The notes under the pieces are model-generated. The model was not told where the DNA came from, ran no database searches, and was given only the letters and a program-made list of their open reading frames with translations. A stretch of DNA of 6,752 bases from Burkholderiaceae bacterium (GTDB lineage: Bacteria > Pseudomonadota > Gammaproteobacteria > Burkholderiales > Burkholderiaceae), in the NCBI GenBank assembly GCA_947470165.1, contig CANISN010000090.1, positions 1 through 6,752 of the forward strand. The letters are read 5' to 3'. A program made the translations under genes and the position numbers. Numbering within the stretch: position 1 is the first letter of the stretch; each line of letters begins with the position of its first letter. Below, one piece after another: positions 1 to 6,099 of the stretch.

Positions 1-861
1 ACTCAAGTATTGAAGGTAGATGCTAAGACTGCAAACTTATTGATTGCTGCATCTTTGGTAATCGGTACACCTTTCTTCGTGATATTCGGTAGCTTGTCAG
101 ACAAGATTGGCCGCAAAGTCATCATCATGGGCGGCTTGCTATTGGCTGTAGTTACCTATATTCCTAATACGCCTGTTTCGGTATTTAATGGCTTGACCCA
201 TTTTGCTAACCCAGCATTGGAAAAGGCGATGGCATCAGCACCGGCAACAGTTACTGTTGATGTGAACGAATGTTCATTCCAGTTCAACCCAACAGGTACT
301 GCAAAGTTCACCAGTTCTTGCGATATTGCAAAACAGGTGATGGCCTCTAACTCTGCAAGTTACACAACCGTTGCTGCGGCTCCTGGCTCGGTAGCGGTCG
401 TGAAGATTGGCGACACAGAGATTAATGGCTATTCAGCAAAAGGTTTGGCTCCAGCTGATGCGAAAGCAAAAGATGCCGAGTTTAAGAAGGCAATTCGTGA
501 GGCATTGAATGCTGCTGGATATCCGGCTAAAGCCAACCCAGCTGACATTAACTATGTTGCTGTATTGCTCTTGTTGGTTTACTTGGTAATTTTGGTAACC
601 ATGGTTTATGGTCCAATTGCTGCGATGTTGGTAGAGATGTTCCCAACGCGCATCCGCTATACCTCGATGTCCTTGCCATACCACATTGGTAACGGTTGGT
701 TCGGTGGCTTGCTGCCAACGATCTCCTTCGCCTTGGTAGCGCAAAACGGTAACATTTACTACGGTCTCTGGTATCCAATCATCATCGCTGCGATGACATT
801 GGTAATCGGTGTACTGTTTGTAAAAGAAACTAAAGACGTAGATATTTACGCTAAAGACTAA
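1..861 (+). CDS. MFS transporter, MHS (metabolite:H+ symporter) type, C-terminal part
   Basis: This is an inner-membrane secondary transporter cut by the left edge; the frame is open from base 1, so the TTG at 10 is internal and not a start. Numbering residues from base 1, I see a helix near residues 10-30, then the cytoplasmic loop GSLSDKIGRK, the MFS loop motif of the second half (TM8-TM9). TM9 follows (about 38-60), then a soluble stretch of about 120 residues (about 63-183), then TM10 (about 185-212), the loop FPTRIRYTSMSLPYH, TM11 and TM12. The FPTRIRYT...FGG block is typical of the MHS branch (ProP, ShiA and KgtP relatives). By topology the insert after TM9 faces the periplasm; it carries two cysteines (C91, C107). 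The substrate cannot be read from the sequence; organic acids or osmolytes are usual for the branch. The gene ends at TAA 859-861, followed by a strong terminator. Confidence 0.9.
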   Translation, partial: TQVLKVDAKTANLLIAASLVIGTPFFVIFGSLSDKIGRKVIIMGGLLLAVVTYIPNTPVSVFNGLTHFANPALEKAMASAPATVTVDVNECSFQFNPTGTAKFTSSCDIAKQVMASNSASYTTVAAAPGSVAVVKIGDTEINGYSAKGLAPADAKAKDAEFKKAIREALNAAGYPAKANPADINYVAVLLLLVYLVILVTMVYGPIAAMLVEMFPTRIRYTSMSLPYHIGNGWFGGLLPTISFALVAQNGNIYYGLWYPIIIAAMTLVIGVLFVKETKDVDIYAKD

Positions 862-887
862 GCTTCACTAGTCTGTTTCAAAAACTA

Positions 888-914
888 AACCCGACCCTAG
901 TGGTCGGGTTTTTT
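888..914 (+). terminator. Intrinsic terminator after the MFS gene, possibly bidirectional
   Basis: A perfect 9-bp stem, AACCCGACC (888-896) with GGTCGGGTT (902-910), closes a 5-base loop and runs into a T tract (909-914). It lies 26 bases after the MFS stop. Read on the minus strand, the same hairpin is followed by TTTAGTTTTT, so it may also end transcripts of the convergent MOSC gene, whose stop is 21 bases away. Confidence 0.92.
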
Positions 915-935
915 ATTGCCTAAGTTATTTCCTAG

Positions 936-1547
936 TTAATCCCACAGATTTGTTTGATTGCCACGATTAAACAGAGCTTTGTTTTGATCGGCTATGGATG
1001 TGAGTCTTTCACCTGGAAAGACAGCGATCTCTGCGCCTGCTGTAAGCATCCCCATTTGATTCACTCGCAAGTACCACCCACTAAAACCTGATTGCAGCAT
1101 GGCTTTAGCGGCACCCTTGTGTTTCATCTTGGCATTAAATTTAAAGCAAGGCTCACGTAGTTTTGTTACTGTAAATTCAAGATCACCTATCTGAAGTCTA
1201 TCTCCAACATACACTTCAGTTTCTAGTAGGCCTTCAATGGTGAAGTTTTCACCGAAGGCACCTAGCGGAAGATCAACCTGTTTTTTTGTCTCTCGAGTAA
1301 GAAGTTCATTCCAAAACGCATAGTGCTCTATGGGATAAACATAAATAGCTTTTTCAAGACCGCCATGGACGGACAAGTCCGCTTGCTCATCTCCTGCAAT
1401 ACCGAGTCGAGTAATTTTAATAGGCGTAGGGGTGGCAAGATTGCTGTTAGATTTTTTGTCTATCGCAGACGCTACGCTCGAATAGTTTGGATGATGAGAG
1501 TTAAACAGAGGCATTACTTTGCCCGAAGAGATGGAGATAAGTCGCAT
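936..1547 (-). CDS. MOSC-domain protein, YiiM-like
   Basis: This is a 203-residue cytosolic protein of the MOSC superfamily, the molybdenum-cofactor sulfurase C-terminal fold. Visible signatures are GIAGDEQADLSVHGG (about 49-63), AIYVYPIEHYAFW (67-79), LPLGAFGENFTIEG (93-106) and REPCFKF (131-137). The last holds the family's conserved cysteine, C134, the only cysteine in the protein. The order matches E. coli YiiM (224 residues), which belongs with YcbX to molybdoenzyme-linked systems that detoxify N-hydroxylated bases such as 6-hydroxylaminopurine. That role is inferred from the family, not shown here. The ATG at 1547 begins the expected N-terminal strand (RLISISSGKV), but no clear Shine-Dalgarno precedes it. 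It is a single gene, convergent with the MFS transporter and divergent from the next gene; both must draw promoters from, or overlapping, the 47-base gap. Confidence 0.9.
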   Translation of the reverse strand: MRLISISSGKVMPLFNSHHPNYSSVASAIDKKSNSNLATPTPIKITRLGIAGDEQADLSVHGGLEKAIYVYPIEHYAFWNELLTRETKKQVDLPLGAFGENFTIEGLLETEVYVGDRLQIGDLEFTVTKLREPCFKFNAKMKHKGAAKAMLQSGFSGWYLRVNQMGMLTAGAEIAVFPGERLTSIADQNKALFNRGNQTNLWD

Positions 1548-1594
1548 AAGTGTAGATGGCTGATAAGATGAATTGGTGAAGTTAAATCAAGGGA

Positions 1595-2005
1595 ATGATG
1601 CCTACCTATAAATTATTTGCAGTGCTTAGCCTTTGTCTATTTGTTAGCCAAAGTGTATTTGCTAAGTGGGATGAGGAGCGGGATGTGACCACTAACGGCA
1701 AAAATGAGTTGGTTTACTACTACAAAACTAATGATTTAGGTCAAAAACTGGTCTTAGATAAATATCTTAAGCGCCTCATCTTTATTCAGTCTGATCGCCT
1801 TTACAAACGCACTATTCGCTTGATTAAGATAGACGAAATGGTCGTCGAGGTCATGAGTGACCCTTTTGCACGCTTTCCAGAACAAACAGCAATTACTTTT
1901 GAGAGTAAGGATGGGGTCCTTAAAAAACTGTTTTTGGCAAAGAAAATTGAAGTTTACGTGCGTTATAACCGTAATGACGGCATCAGCACTTTCCAAATTC
2001 AGTAA
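1595..2005 (+). CDS. Small exported protein of unknown function
   Basis: This is a 136-residue protein that I do not recognise. Residues 1-23 form a typical Sec signal peptide: a lysine at 6, a hydrophobic core (FAVLSLCLFV) and a likely signal peptidase I site after VFA (A23), leaving a mature protein of about 113 residues. LSLC at 11-14 is not a proper lipobox because the residue before the cysteine is leucine, so a lipoprotein is unlikely. The mature part is rich in lysine, arginine and aromatic residues and alternates hydrophobic and polar positions (RLIFIQSDRLYKRTIRLIKI, KIEVYVRY), suggesting a small beta-rich periplasmic protein. There are two consecutive ATG codons (1595, 1598). The SD-like AAGGGA (1589-1594) lies directly before the first, so 1598 has the better, though still short, spacing. 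It is followed after 67 bases by the DedA gene on the same strand. Confidence 0.75.
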   Translation: MMPTYKLFAVLSLCLFVSQSVFAKWDEERDVTTNGKNELVYYYKTNDLGQKLVLDKYLKRLIFIQSDRLYKRTIRLIKIDEMVVEVMSDPFARFPEQTAITFESKDGVLKKLFLAKKIEVYVRYNRNDGISTFQIQ

Positions 2006-2033
2006 TCTGACGTTTTTTGCGAGTGCCTGTAGG

Positions 2034-2039
2034 TAAAAT
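2034..2039 (+). promoter_or_regulatory. Possible -10 element upstream of the DedA gene
   Basis: TAAAAT matches the sigma-70 -10 consensus at five of six bases and would place a start site near 2046, ahead of the TTG start at 2073. No well-spaced -35 box is visible: TTGCGA at 2017-2022 is too close and CTGACG at 2007-2012 too far. This is a weak call. Confidence 0.2.
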
Positions 2040-2072
2040 GAAGTTTATTGCTCTTATCACTCGGAACCCTCT

Positions 2073-2726
2073 TTGGACTTCTCTTATCTCTTAGATCTAT
2101 TTCTTCATCTCGATAAAAACTTAGCTCTAGTAGCTAATGAGTGGGGTGACTGGATATACGCCCTTCTTTTTGCCATTATTTTTGTAGAAACAGGTTTTGT
2201 GGTGATACCATTTTTACCTGGGGATTCTCTATTATTTGTAGCAGGCGCTATTGCCGCAGTGGGTGGTCTTGATTTATGGACGCTGATGGCTTTGTTGACT
2301 TTTGCGGCGGTCATTGGCGATGCTCTGAACTATTCAATCGGGCGTTATGTCGGCAACCGAGTCTTCTCTTGGGAAAACTCACGTTGGTTTAATCGCAATG
2401 CCTTTGATAAAGCGCATGCCTTTTATGAAAATTATGGTCCAGTGACGATTGTGCTGGGACGTTTTATGCCCTTTATTCGAACCTTCGCCCCATTTGTAGC
2501 TGGGGTTGCTCATATGCGCTATCCCGTGTTCGCTTTTTATAATATCGCCGGCGGCATTCTGTGGGTCTGTAGTCTGACAAGTCTTGGCTTCTTCATTGGC
2601 GAAAATCCCTGGGTAAAAAGTAATTTCTCCTTAGTTGCCATAGCGATGATCATTATTCCAGGCCTACCAGCTCTGTGGATCTTTCTTAAAGAAGTTCTAA
2701 AAAAACTTCAGGTTCGCGCCAAATAA
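2073..2726 (+). CDS. DedA-family (VTT/SNARE-associated domain) integral membrane protein
   Basis: This is a 217-residue inner-membrane protein, close in length to E. coli DedA and YqjA (about 220). Motifs in order are VETGFVVIPFLPGDSLLFVAG (38-58), GDALNYSIGRYVGNRVF (82-98) and GRFMPFIRTFAPFVAG (129-144), followed by AHMRYPVFAFYNIAGGILW (146-164). E39, D51, R130 and R136 are the charged residues reported as essential in E. coli YqjA, and here they fall at the same numbers, which supports the chosen start. Family members act in envelope homeostasis, proton-dependent drug and pH tolerance and, for the UptA branch, recycling of undecaprenyl phosphate; which role applies here is unknown. The start is TTG: no other in-frame start exists between the upstream stop (2034-2036) and 2073, and the first internal ATG is at residue 72, inside the fold. 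A weak CGGAA (2062-2066) lies six bases upstream. Confidence 0.93.
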   Translation: MDFSYLLDLFLHLDKNLALVANEWGDWIYALLFAIIFVETGFVVIPFLPGDSLLFVAGAIAAVGGLDLWTLMALLTFAAVIGDALNYSIGRYVGNRVFSWENSRWFNRNAFDKAHAFYENYGPVTIVLGRFMPFIRTFAPFVAGVAHMRYPVFAFYNIAGGILWVCSLTSLGFFIGENPWVKSNFSLVAIAMIIIPGLPALWIFLKEVLKKLQVRAK

Positions 2727-2728
2727 GA

Positions 2729-2734
2729 TAAAAT
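2729..2734 (+). promoter_or_regulatory. Possible -10 element of the tRNA gene
   Basis: TAAAAT lies 9 bases before the mature tRNA 5' end and just past the DedA stop, a plausible position for a tRNA promoter whose -35 region would fall inside the DedA coding sequence. No good -35 hexamer is visible there, so the tRNA could instead be co-transcribed with the DedA gene. Confidence 0.3.
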
Positions 2735-2743
2735 CTGACCTTC

Positions 2744-2820
2744 GGCGATTTAGCTCAGTTGGTTAGAGCGATGGAATCATAATCCACAGGTCCGGGGTTC
2801 GAATCCCTGAATCGCCACCA
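2744..2820 (+). tRNA. tRNA-Met (anticodon CAT)
   Basis: A complete 77-base cloverleaf is visible. The acceptor stem GGCGATT/AATCGCC pairs at all seven positions, the D stem is GCTC/GAGC with an AGTTGGTTA loop, and the anticodon loop ATCATAA shows CAT. The variable loop is AGGTC, and the T arm is CGGGG-TTCGAAT-CCCTG with one G-U pair. CCA is encoded (2818-2820). The base of the anticodon stem has an A-C mismatch (27-43). A fully paired acceptor stem starting with G argues against initiator tRNA. The remaining choice is elongator Met or the lysidine-modified Ile2 tRNA, which also carries CAT; I favour Met because GGAATCATAATCC resembles betaproteobacterial elongator tRNA-Met as I recall it. No duplicate of the tRNA 3' end, which would mark an integrated element, is seen downstream. 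Confidence 0.9.
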
Positions 2821-2829
2821 TTCTTTTAA

Positions 2830-2860
2830 AGTGCTTATAAATCATACATTTGTAAGCATT
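2830..2860. other. AT-rich hairpin downstream of the tRNA
   Basis: TGCTTATAAAT (2832-2842) pairs with ATTTGTAAGCA (2848-2858) around a 5-base loop, with one G-U pair; two more pairs (one G-U) extend the base. It begins 9 bases after the tRNA CCA. There is no T run after it (TCAACTGG follows), so it is not a standard intrinsic terminator. It could be a weak stop or a barrier to 3' exonucleases for the tRNA precursor. Confidence 0.35.
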
Positions 2861-2953
2861 CAACTGGATTATCTCCTAAGCTTCTGTCTGCTAAAAAAAC
2901 AGGAATTCCCGTAAAAACCGTCTTAGTCTTCAGTTATTTACCTAGTACGGCTT

Positions 2954-2983
2954 CTGCTTAAACTATCTAGATAGTTTAAGCAG
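2954..2983. repeat. Perfect 30-bp palindrome
   Basis: CTGCTTAAACTATCT (2954-2968) is followed without any spacer by its exact reverse complement AGATAGTTTAAGCAG (2969-2983). The symmetry stops at 2953/2984. It lies in the gap between the tRNA and the nucleotidyltransferase gene, 122 bases before that gene's start. No T tract follows on either strand, so it is not an intrinsic terminator. It could be the binding site of a dimeric protein, a cruciform or resolution-type site, or a stable RNA hairpin. The rest of the gap (2861-2953) shows many stops and no recognisable signal. Confidence 0.9.
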
Positions 2984-3091
2984 TCAAACGAAGTAGTTGC
3001 AGCGCATCAAGGCACCGCCGGCAGTATTGAGACTAAAGCTAACTCCCTGCACAATGGGTTGATTGATACAACAGAATCTTTCTCTTTTTGA
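2975..3091 (+). pseudogene. Possible 3' remnant of a lost gene
   Basis: After a TAG inside the palindrome (2972-2974), 38 sense codons run without a stop to TGA at 3089-3091. No ATG or GTG occurs, and the only TTG (3059) is close to the end. The translation includes SNEVVAAHQGTAGSIETK followed by ANSLHNGL and ends in TTESFSF, and it reads like a helical protein terminus. There is a faint likeness to the tail of methyl-accepting chemotaxis proteins (S-I-E-x-x-A-x-x-L spacing), too weak to assert. An open run of this length could be chance. Confidence 0.2.
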
Positions 3092-3105
3092 ATACGGATC
3101 AATGA

Positions 3106-5010
3106 ATGGCCGAACAAAGTAATCTTACTTTTCCTGCTTCGTATAGCCTAATTCAAAACTTACGCCAGCAGCTGATGCAAAGCCTGCCATTTTCGAAGAT
3201 GGCCCAAAAGGATGTTGATTTTTTCCTGACCTCATCTAGCGAAGCCTACTTTGCACCTAAAGAGGTCATTCTGTCCCCAGCAGACGGTGCCCCGCAATTC
3301 TTATATCTAATTCGACAAGGACGCGTATCGGGACGACGTGATATTCCGGGGATTGAAGAAACCGCTTTTTTGCTAGATGTGGGAAGTTTATTTTCGATTA
3401 GCTCTGCATTTGCTAATCGATCAGTCTCTACTACCTATAGCGCAGTGGACGACTGCTTTTGTTTATTGTTTCCAGTAGATGCAATGCGCCGGTTGGCATT
3501 GCAATCGTTACCTTTTAGTGAATTTTTGAACAATCGTATTTGGGGGTTGCTGCAAGAGTCGCGTATTGCCTTACGTAATTCCTTTGCATCTCAAGCGCTT
3601 GCAGAACAATCATTGGAGGGTAGGGTAGGCGATCTAAGCCTTAAAAAACCAATAACTATAGGCCCAAACAAATCCTTGCGAGAAGCCTTGACCCTGATCC
3701 ATGAAAAAAAAGTGGGATCTATTCTGGTGGTGCAAGACAAGCACACTATTTTAGGAATTCTGACGCGTTATGACGTTCTTTCACGCGTTACCTTGAGTAA
3801 TTTAGATTTGAGTACACCCATCTCTGCGGTGATGACGCCAGATGTAAAAACCTTGACTGTCGACGATACTGCTGAAAAGGCGGGTTTGTTAATGTCCCGT
3901 TTTAATATTAGGCACTTACCTGTTTTAGATCGAGGGGAGCTTGTCGGTATTATTTCAGAGCGCGACCTTTTTTCCTTGCAACGGCTCTCACTCAGCAATA
4001 TTAGTTCGGCCATTCGAGGGACTGATGAGCTTGCTCAACTCAAGAAGTGCGCAGACGATATCCGTCAATTTGCCCGTAACTTATTAGGGCAGGGAATACA
4101 GGCGCGGCAGCTAACTACTTTGATTAGTCATTTAAATGATGTTCTAACAGCACGATTGATTGAGATTTATGCTGCCAAACATCAATTAAATATGAATCAG
4201 TTTGCTTGGATTGCCTTAGGCTCTGAAGGGCGCAGCGAACAGACCATTGCAACGGATCAAGATAATGCCTTGGTATTTTCGGATACGGTACCAGTGAGTC
4301 AGCGCGAAGCGTATCTGTGTTTTGCAGGCGAAGTCAATCAGGCCCTGAATGAATGCGGCTATCCGCTTTGTAAGGGCAATATCATGGCGAGCAACCCTGA
4401 GCTTTGTCTTACCCAAAGTGAATGGCTGACACGCTTTTCCCGTTGGATTGAGCAAGGCAATCCCAAAGATTTACTCAATGCCAGCATCTTTTTTGATTTT
4501 CGGGCATTGGCTGGTGACGCAGATTTATTAATACCACTCAAAGACTATGTGCGAACCACGGCCGCAGCTATTCCTCGGTTTATTAAGTTGCTGGCTGACA
4601 ACTCCCTAAATACCCACGTGCCCTTAAATTGGTTTGGCGCCATTGAGACTACGGAGATCGATGGTCAAAAAACGATTGATTTGAAGCTACAGGGAACTGC
4701 AATCATTGTGGATATAGCGCGAATCTATTCTTTGGCGCACGGTATAGAAGCAATTAATACCCGCGAGCGTTTAGCTGCTATTGGCCGCGCCTTAAATGTT
4801 CCTGAGACAGAGAGTGCCGCCTGGATAACCGCTTTCGAGTTTTTACAAACACAGCGTTTAGCAGTTCAGATTGGTGAAGCGAGGACCACGGGTAATCCGA
4901 ATGTGATTGATATTGAAAAACTCAATATCGTAGACCGAAATATTTTGAAAGAGGCACTCTTAAAGGTGCGCTCATTACGGCAACTTCTACAGCTAGATTA
5001 TGCTGGCTAA
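3106..5010 (+). CDS. cNMP-like/CBS-pair/DUF294 putative nucleotidyltransferase
   Basis: This is a 634-residue cytosolic multidomain protein. A cyclic-nucleotide-binding-like beta domain spans about 25-140. Two CBS domains follow at about 180-230 (PITIGPNKSLREAL...GILTRYDV) and 237-292 (VMTPDVKTLTVDD...GIISERDL), a module that usually senses adenine nucleotides. A GlnD/DUF294-type nucleotidyltransferase core lies at about 365-390, LGSEGRSEQTIATDQDNAL, with G372-S373, R376, E378 and the metal-binding pair D384/D386. The DUF294 C-terminal part holds GNIMASNP (424-431) and IFFDFRALAGD (461-471). The catalytic residues look intact, so an active transferase is likely, but its substrate is unknown. 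The cNMP domain lacks the usual phosphate-cassette glutamate: GSLFSISSAFANRSVSTT stands where FGExAL...RSA is expected. Start: ATG 3106 with CGGA (3095-3098) 7 bases upstream; an out-of-frame ATG at 3102 stops after six codons. Three bases separate it from the exonuclease gene. Confidence 0.9.
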   Translation: MAEQSNLTFPASYSLIQNLRQQLMQSLPFSKMAQKDVDFFLTSSSEAYFAPKEVILSPADGAPQFLYLIRQGRVSGRRDIPGIEETAFLLDVGSLFSISSAFANRSVSTTYSAVDDCFCLLFPVDAMRRLALQSLPFSEFLNNRIWGLLQESRIALRNSFASQALAEQSLEGRVGDLSLKKPITIGPNKSLREALTLIHEKKVGSILVVQDKHTILGILTRYDVLSRVTLSNLDLSTPISAVMTPDVKTLTVDDTAEKAGLLMSRFNIRHLPVLDRGELVGIISERDLFSLQRLSLSNISSAIRGTDELAQLKKCADDIRQFARNLLGQGIQARQLTTLISHLNDVLTARLIEIYAAKHQLNMNQFAWIALGSEGRSEQTIATDQDNALVFSDTVPVSQREAYLCFAGEVNQALNECGYPLCKGNIMASNPELCLTQSEWLTRFSRWIEQGNPKDLLNASIFFDFRALAGDADLLIPLKDYVRTTAAAIPRFIKLLADNSLNTHVPLNWFGAIETTEIDGQKTIDLKLQGTAIIVDIARIYSLAHGIEAINTRERLAAIGRALNVPETESAAWITAFEFLQTQRLAVQIGEARTTGNPNVIDIEKLNIVDRNILKEALLKVRSLRQLLQLDYAG

Positions 5011-5013
5011 TCT

Positions 5014-5679
5014 ATGTTGACTAGCATTAGGAATCTAAGCTTATTCGATGCCATGCGCCGCCTTTTAAGGAGGGTTAAGCCTGAACCGCAGCGGTGGATC
5101 GTGCTCGATGTTGAAACAAGCGGACTCAATCCATATTCTGATCGCCTGCTTGCCATTGCCGCAGTTGCAGTAGAGGTTAGCGCTGACTTTAGGCGTGTAT
5201 CCATCATCATTGGTGATAGCTACGAAGCTGTTTTAAAGCAAGATTTACCGAGTCATAAAGACAATATCTTGATTCACCATATTGGAGCGCAAGCGCAATC
5301 CGAGGGTAGGCCACCAATGGAGGTCTTGGAAGAGTTTCGGCAATGGGTAGGTAATTGCCCCTTATTGGCATTTCATGCTACTTTTGATGAGGGGATGATT
5401 AATAAAGCTTATTCCTTTTTTGAACTTAAGCCTTTGCAAAATGAATGGCTCGATATTGAACCGCTTGCCAAAATTACTGGGGTAAACCCTAGTCTACGAT
5501 CGCTTGATGACTGGTTGGGATATTTTGAGATTGAGTGCGCCGTGCGCCACCAAGCCGCAGCCGATACCTTCGCTACTGCAGAGCTTTTGATGCGTCTATG
5601 GCCCTATCTCACGAAAGAGGCGAATTCATGGGCTAGTTTAAGGAGTGTTGCACGTCAAGCTAGCTGGATACCACGTTAA
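5014..5679 (+). CDS. DEDDh 3'-5' exonuclease, DnaQ/PolC epsilon-like
   Basis: This is a 221-residue protein with the complete RNase T/DnaQ exonuclease active site. ExoI is LDVETSG, with D32 and E34. ExoII is AFHATFDEGMI, with D125. ExoIII is HQAAADTFATAEL, with H179 and D184, giving the DEDDh class with two-metal hydrolysis of nucleic-acid 3' ends. It is not the replicative epsilon subunit: it differs in context and lacks an obvious C-terminal polymerase-binding tail. It is a stand-alone paralog of the kind often paired with DUF294 proteins. The ATG at 5014 is 3 bases after the upstream stop and has no good Shine-Dalgarno, so translation is probably coupled. The first 26 residues before the ExoI strand are basic (MRRLLRRVKPEPQR); a start at M14 is possible. 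The true substrate (DNA, RNA or a small nucleotide) cannot be told. Confidence 0.92.
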   Translation: MLTSIRNLSLFDAMRRLLRRVKPEPQRWIVLDVETSGLNPYSDRLLAIAAVAVEVSADFRRVSIIIGDSYEAVLKQDLPSHKDNILIHHIGAQAQSEGRPPMEVLEEFRQWVGNCPLLAFHATFDEGMINKAYSFFELKPLQNEWLDIEPLAKITGVNPSLRSLDDWLGYFEIECAVRHQAAADTFATAELLMRLWPYLTKEANSWASLRSVARQASWIPR

Positions 5680-5690
5680 AAATAGCACCC

Positions 5691-5720
5691 TATAAACCTT
5701 TGATATTGTAAGGTTTTATA
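5691..5720 (+). terminator. Weak candidate terminator after the exonuclease gene
   Basis: AAACCTT (5694-5700) pairs with AAGGTTT (5710-5716) around a 9-base loop, and TAT/ATA can extend the stem past one bulged T. A short run of four Ts ends the hairpin. It sits 14 bases after the stop codon. The stem is AT-rich and the T tract short, so termination would be partial. The rest of the gap to 5799 is AT-rich; I see no convincing promoter in it. Confidence 0.4.
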
Positions 5721-5802
5721 CGGGAAAGCACCGATATAACAAGCTTAATTAAATTAACATAATTCGAGTTGTTAGTAGAAATAGAATTTTTGGGGAATCT
5801 TG

Positions 5803-6099
5803 GTGCTTTTATTTTTAAATATTGCGCAATTGCTTTTATACATTGGTGGCCTTGGTCTAGCCGGTCAAGGCGTGTTGTACGTTATAGCTGGGCAAGGTAG
5901 GCATACCAATTTGTTTTATCAACTGATTGGCATGGTGAATAAGCCTTGGACACTGCTTGCCCGCCTCATTGCGCCAAAGCAAATTGTGGACAGCCAAGTC
6001 CCATTTGTAGCATTTTGTATTGTTGGTGTTCTTTATATAGCGGTGACCATAGCGAAGATTGAGCATTGCCTCACGATTGGGATCGAAGCATGTCAGTGA
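5803..6099 (+). CDS. Small two-helix membrane protein of unknown function
   Basis: This is a 98-residue protein from the GTG at 5803; a TTG at 5800 is the alternative. I prefer GTG because GGGGA (5792-5796) then lies 6 bases upstream instead of 3. There are two membrane segments, residues 2-29 (glycine-rich, LLLYIGGLGLAGQGVLYVI) and 65-84 (VPFVAFCIVGVLYIAVTIA). The linker holds an amphipathic stretch (NLFYQLIGMVNKPWTLLARLIAP). The pattern of helix, N-x-x-x-x-L...P-W-x-L/R-L-I-x-P and second helix is vaguely reminiscent of YggT-family proteins, but I cannot assign it. The stop overlaps the start of the TPR gene, so the two are probably translated together and may act together at the inner membrane. 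Confidence 0.75.
   Translation: MLLFLNIAQLLLYIGGLGLAGQGVLYVIAGQGRHTNLFYQLIGMVNKPWTLLARLIAPKQIVDSQVPFVAFCIVGVLYIAVTIAKIEHCLTIGIEACQ

Noticed and set aside
433..778. Antisense open frames on the minus strand within the MFS gene
   Set aside because: They lie opposite a well-supported transporter frame, have no family signatures and no ribosome binding site; they arise from the codon use of the real gene.
2744..2820. tRNA gene as an integration site for a mobile element
   Set aside because: I see no second copy of the tRNA 3' end downstream and no integrase gene in the window.
2878..2960. Repeated GCTTCTG near 2879 and 2950
   Set aside because: Only seven bases match and the flanks diverge, which is expected by chance.
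2954..2983. Palindrome as an intrinsic terminator
   Set aside because: Neither strand has a T tract after it (TCAAACG on plus, AAGCCG on minus).
3063..3093. TTGATA/TTGAAT promoter candidate for the nucleotidyltransferase gene
   Set aside because: The spacing is 19 bases with a poor -10 match, and a start site near 3100 would exclude the ribosome binding site at 3095-3098.
3102..3122. Alternative ATG at 3102
   Set aside because: It is out of frame with the long gene and reaches a stop after six codons.
5067..5073. Consensus Shine-Dalgarno AAGGAGG inside the exonuclease gene
   Set aside because: No start codon lies at a suitable distance, and the ExoI motif follows 15 codons later in the established frame; it simply encodes arginines.
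5754..5787. Promoter-like TTAACA (5754-5759) and TAGAAT (5782-5787) before the small membrane gene
   Set aside because: The spacing is 22 bases, too long, and the resulting start site would leave no room for the ribosome binding site at 5792.
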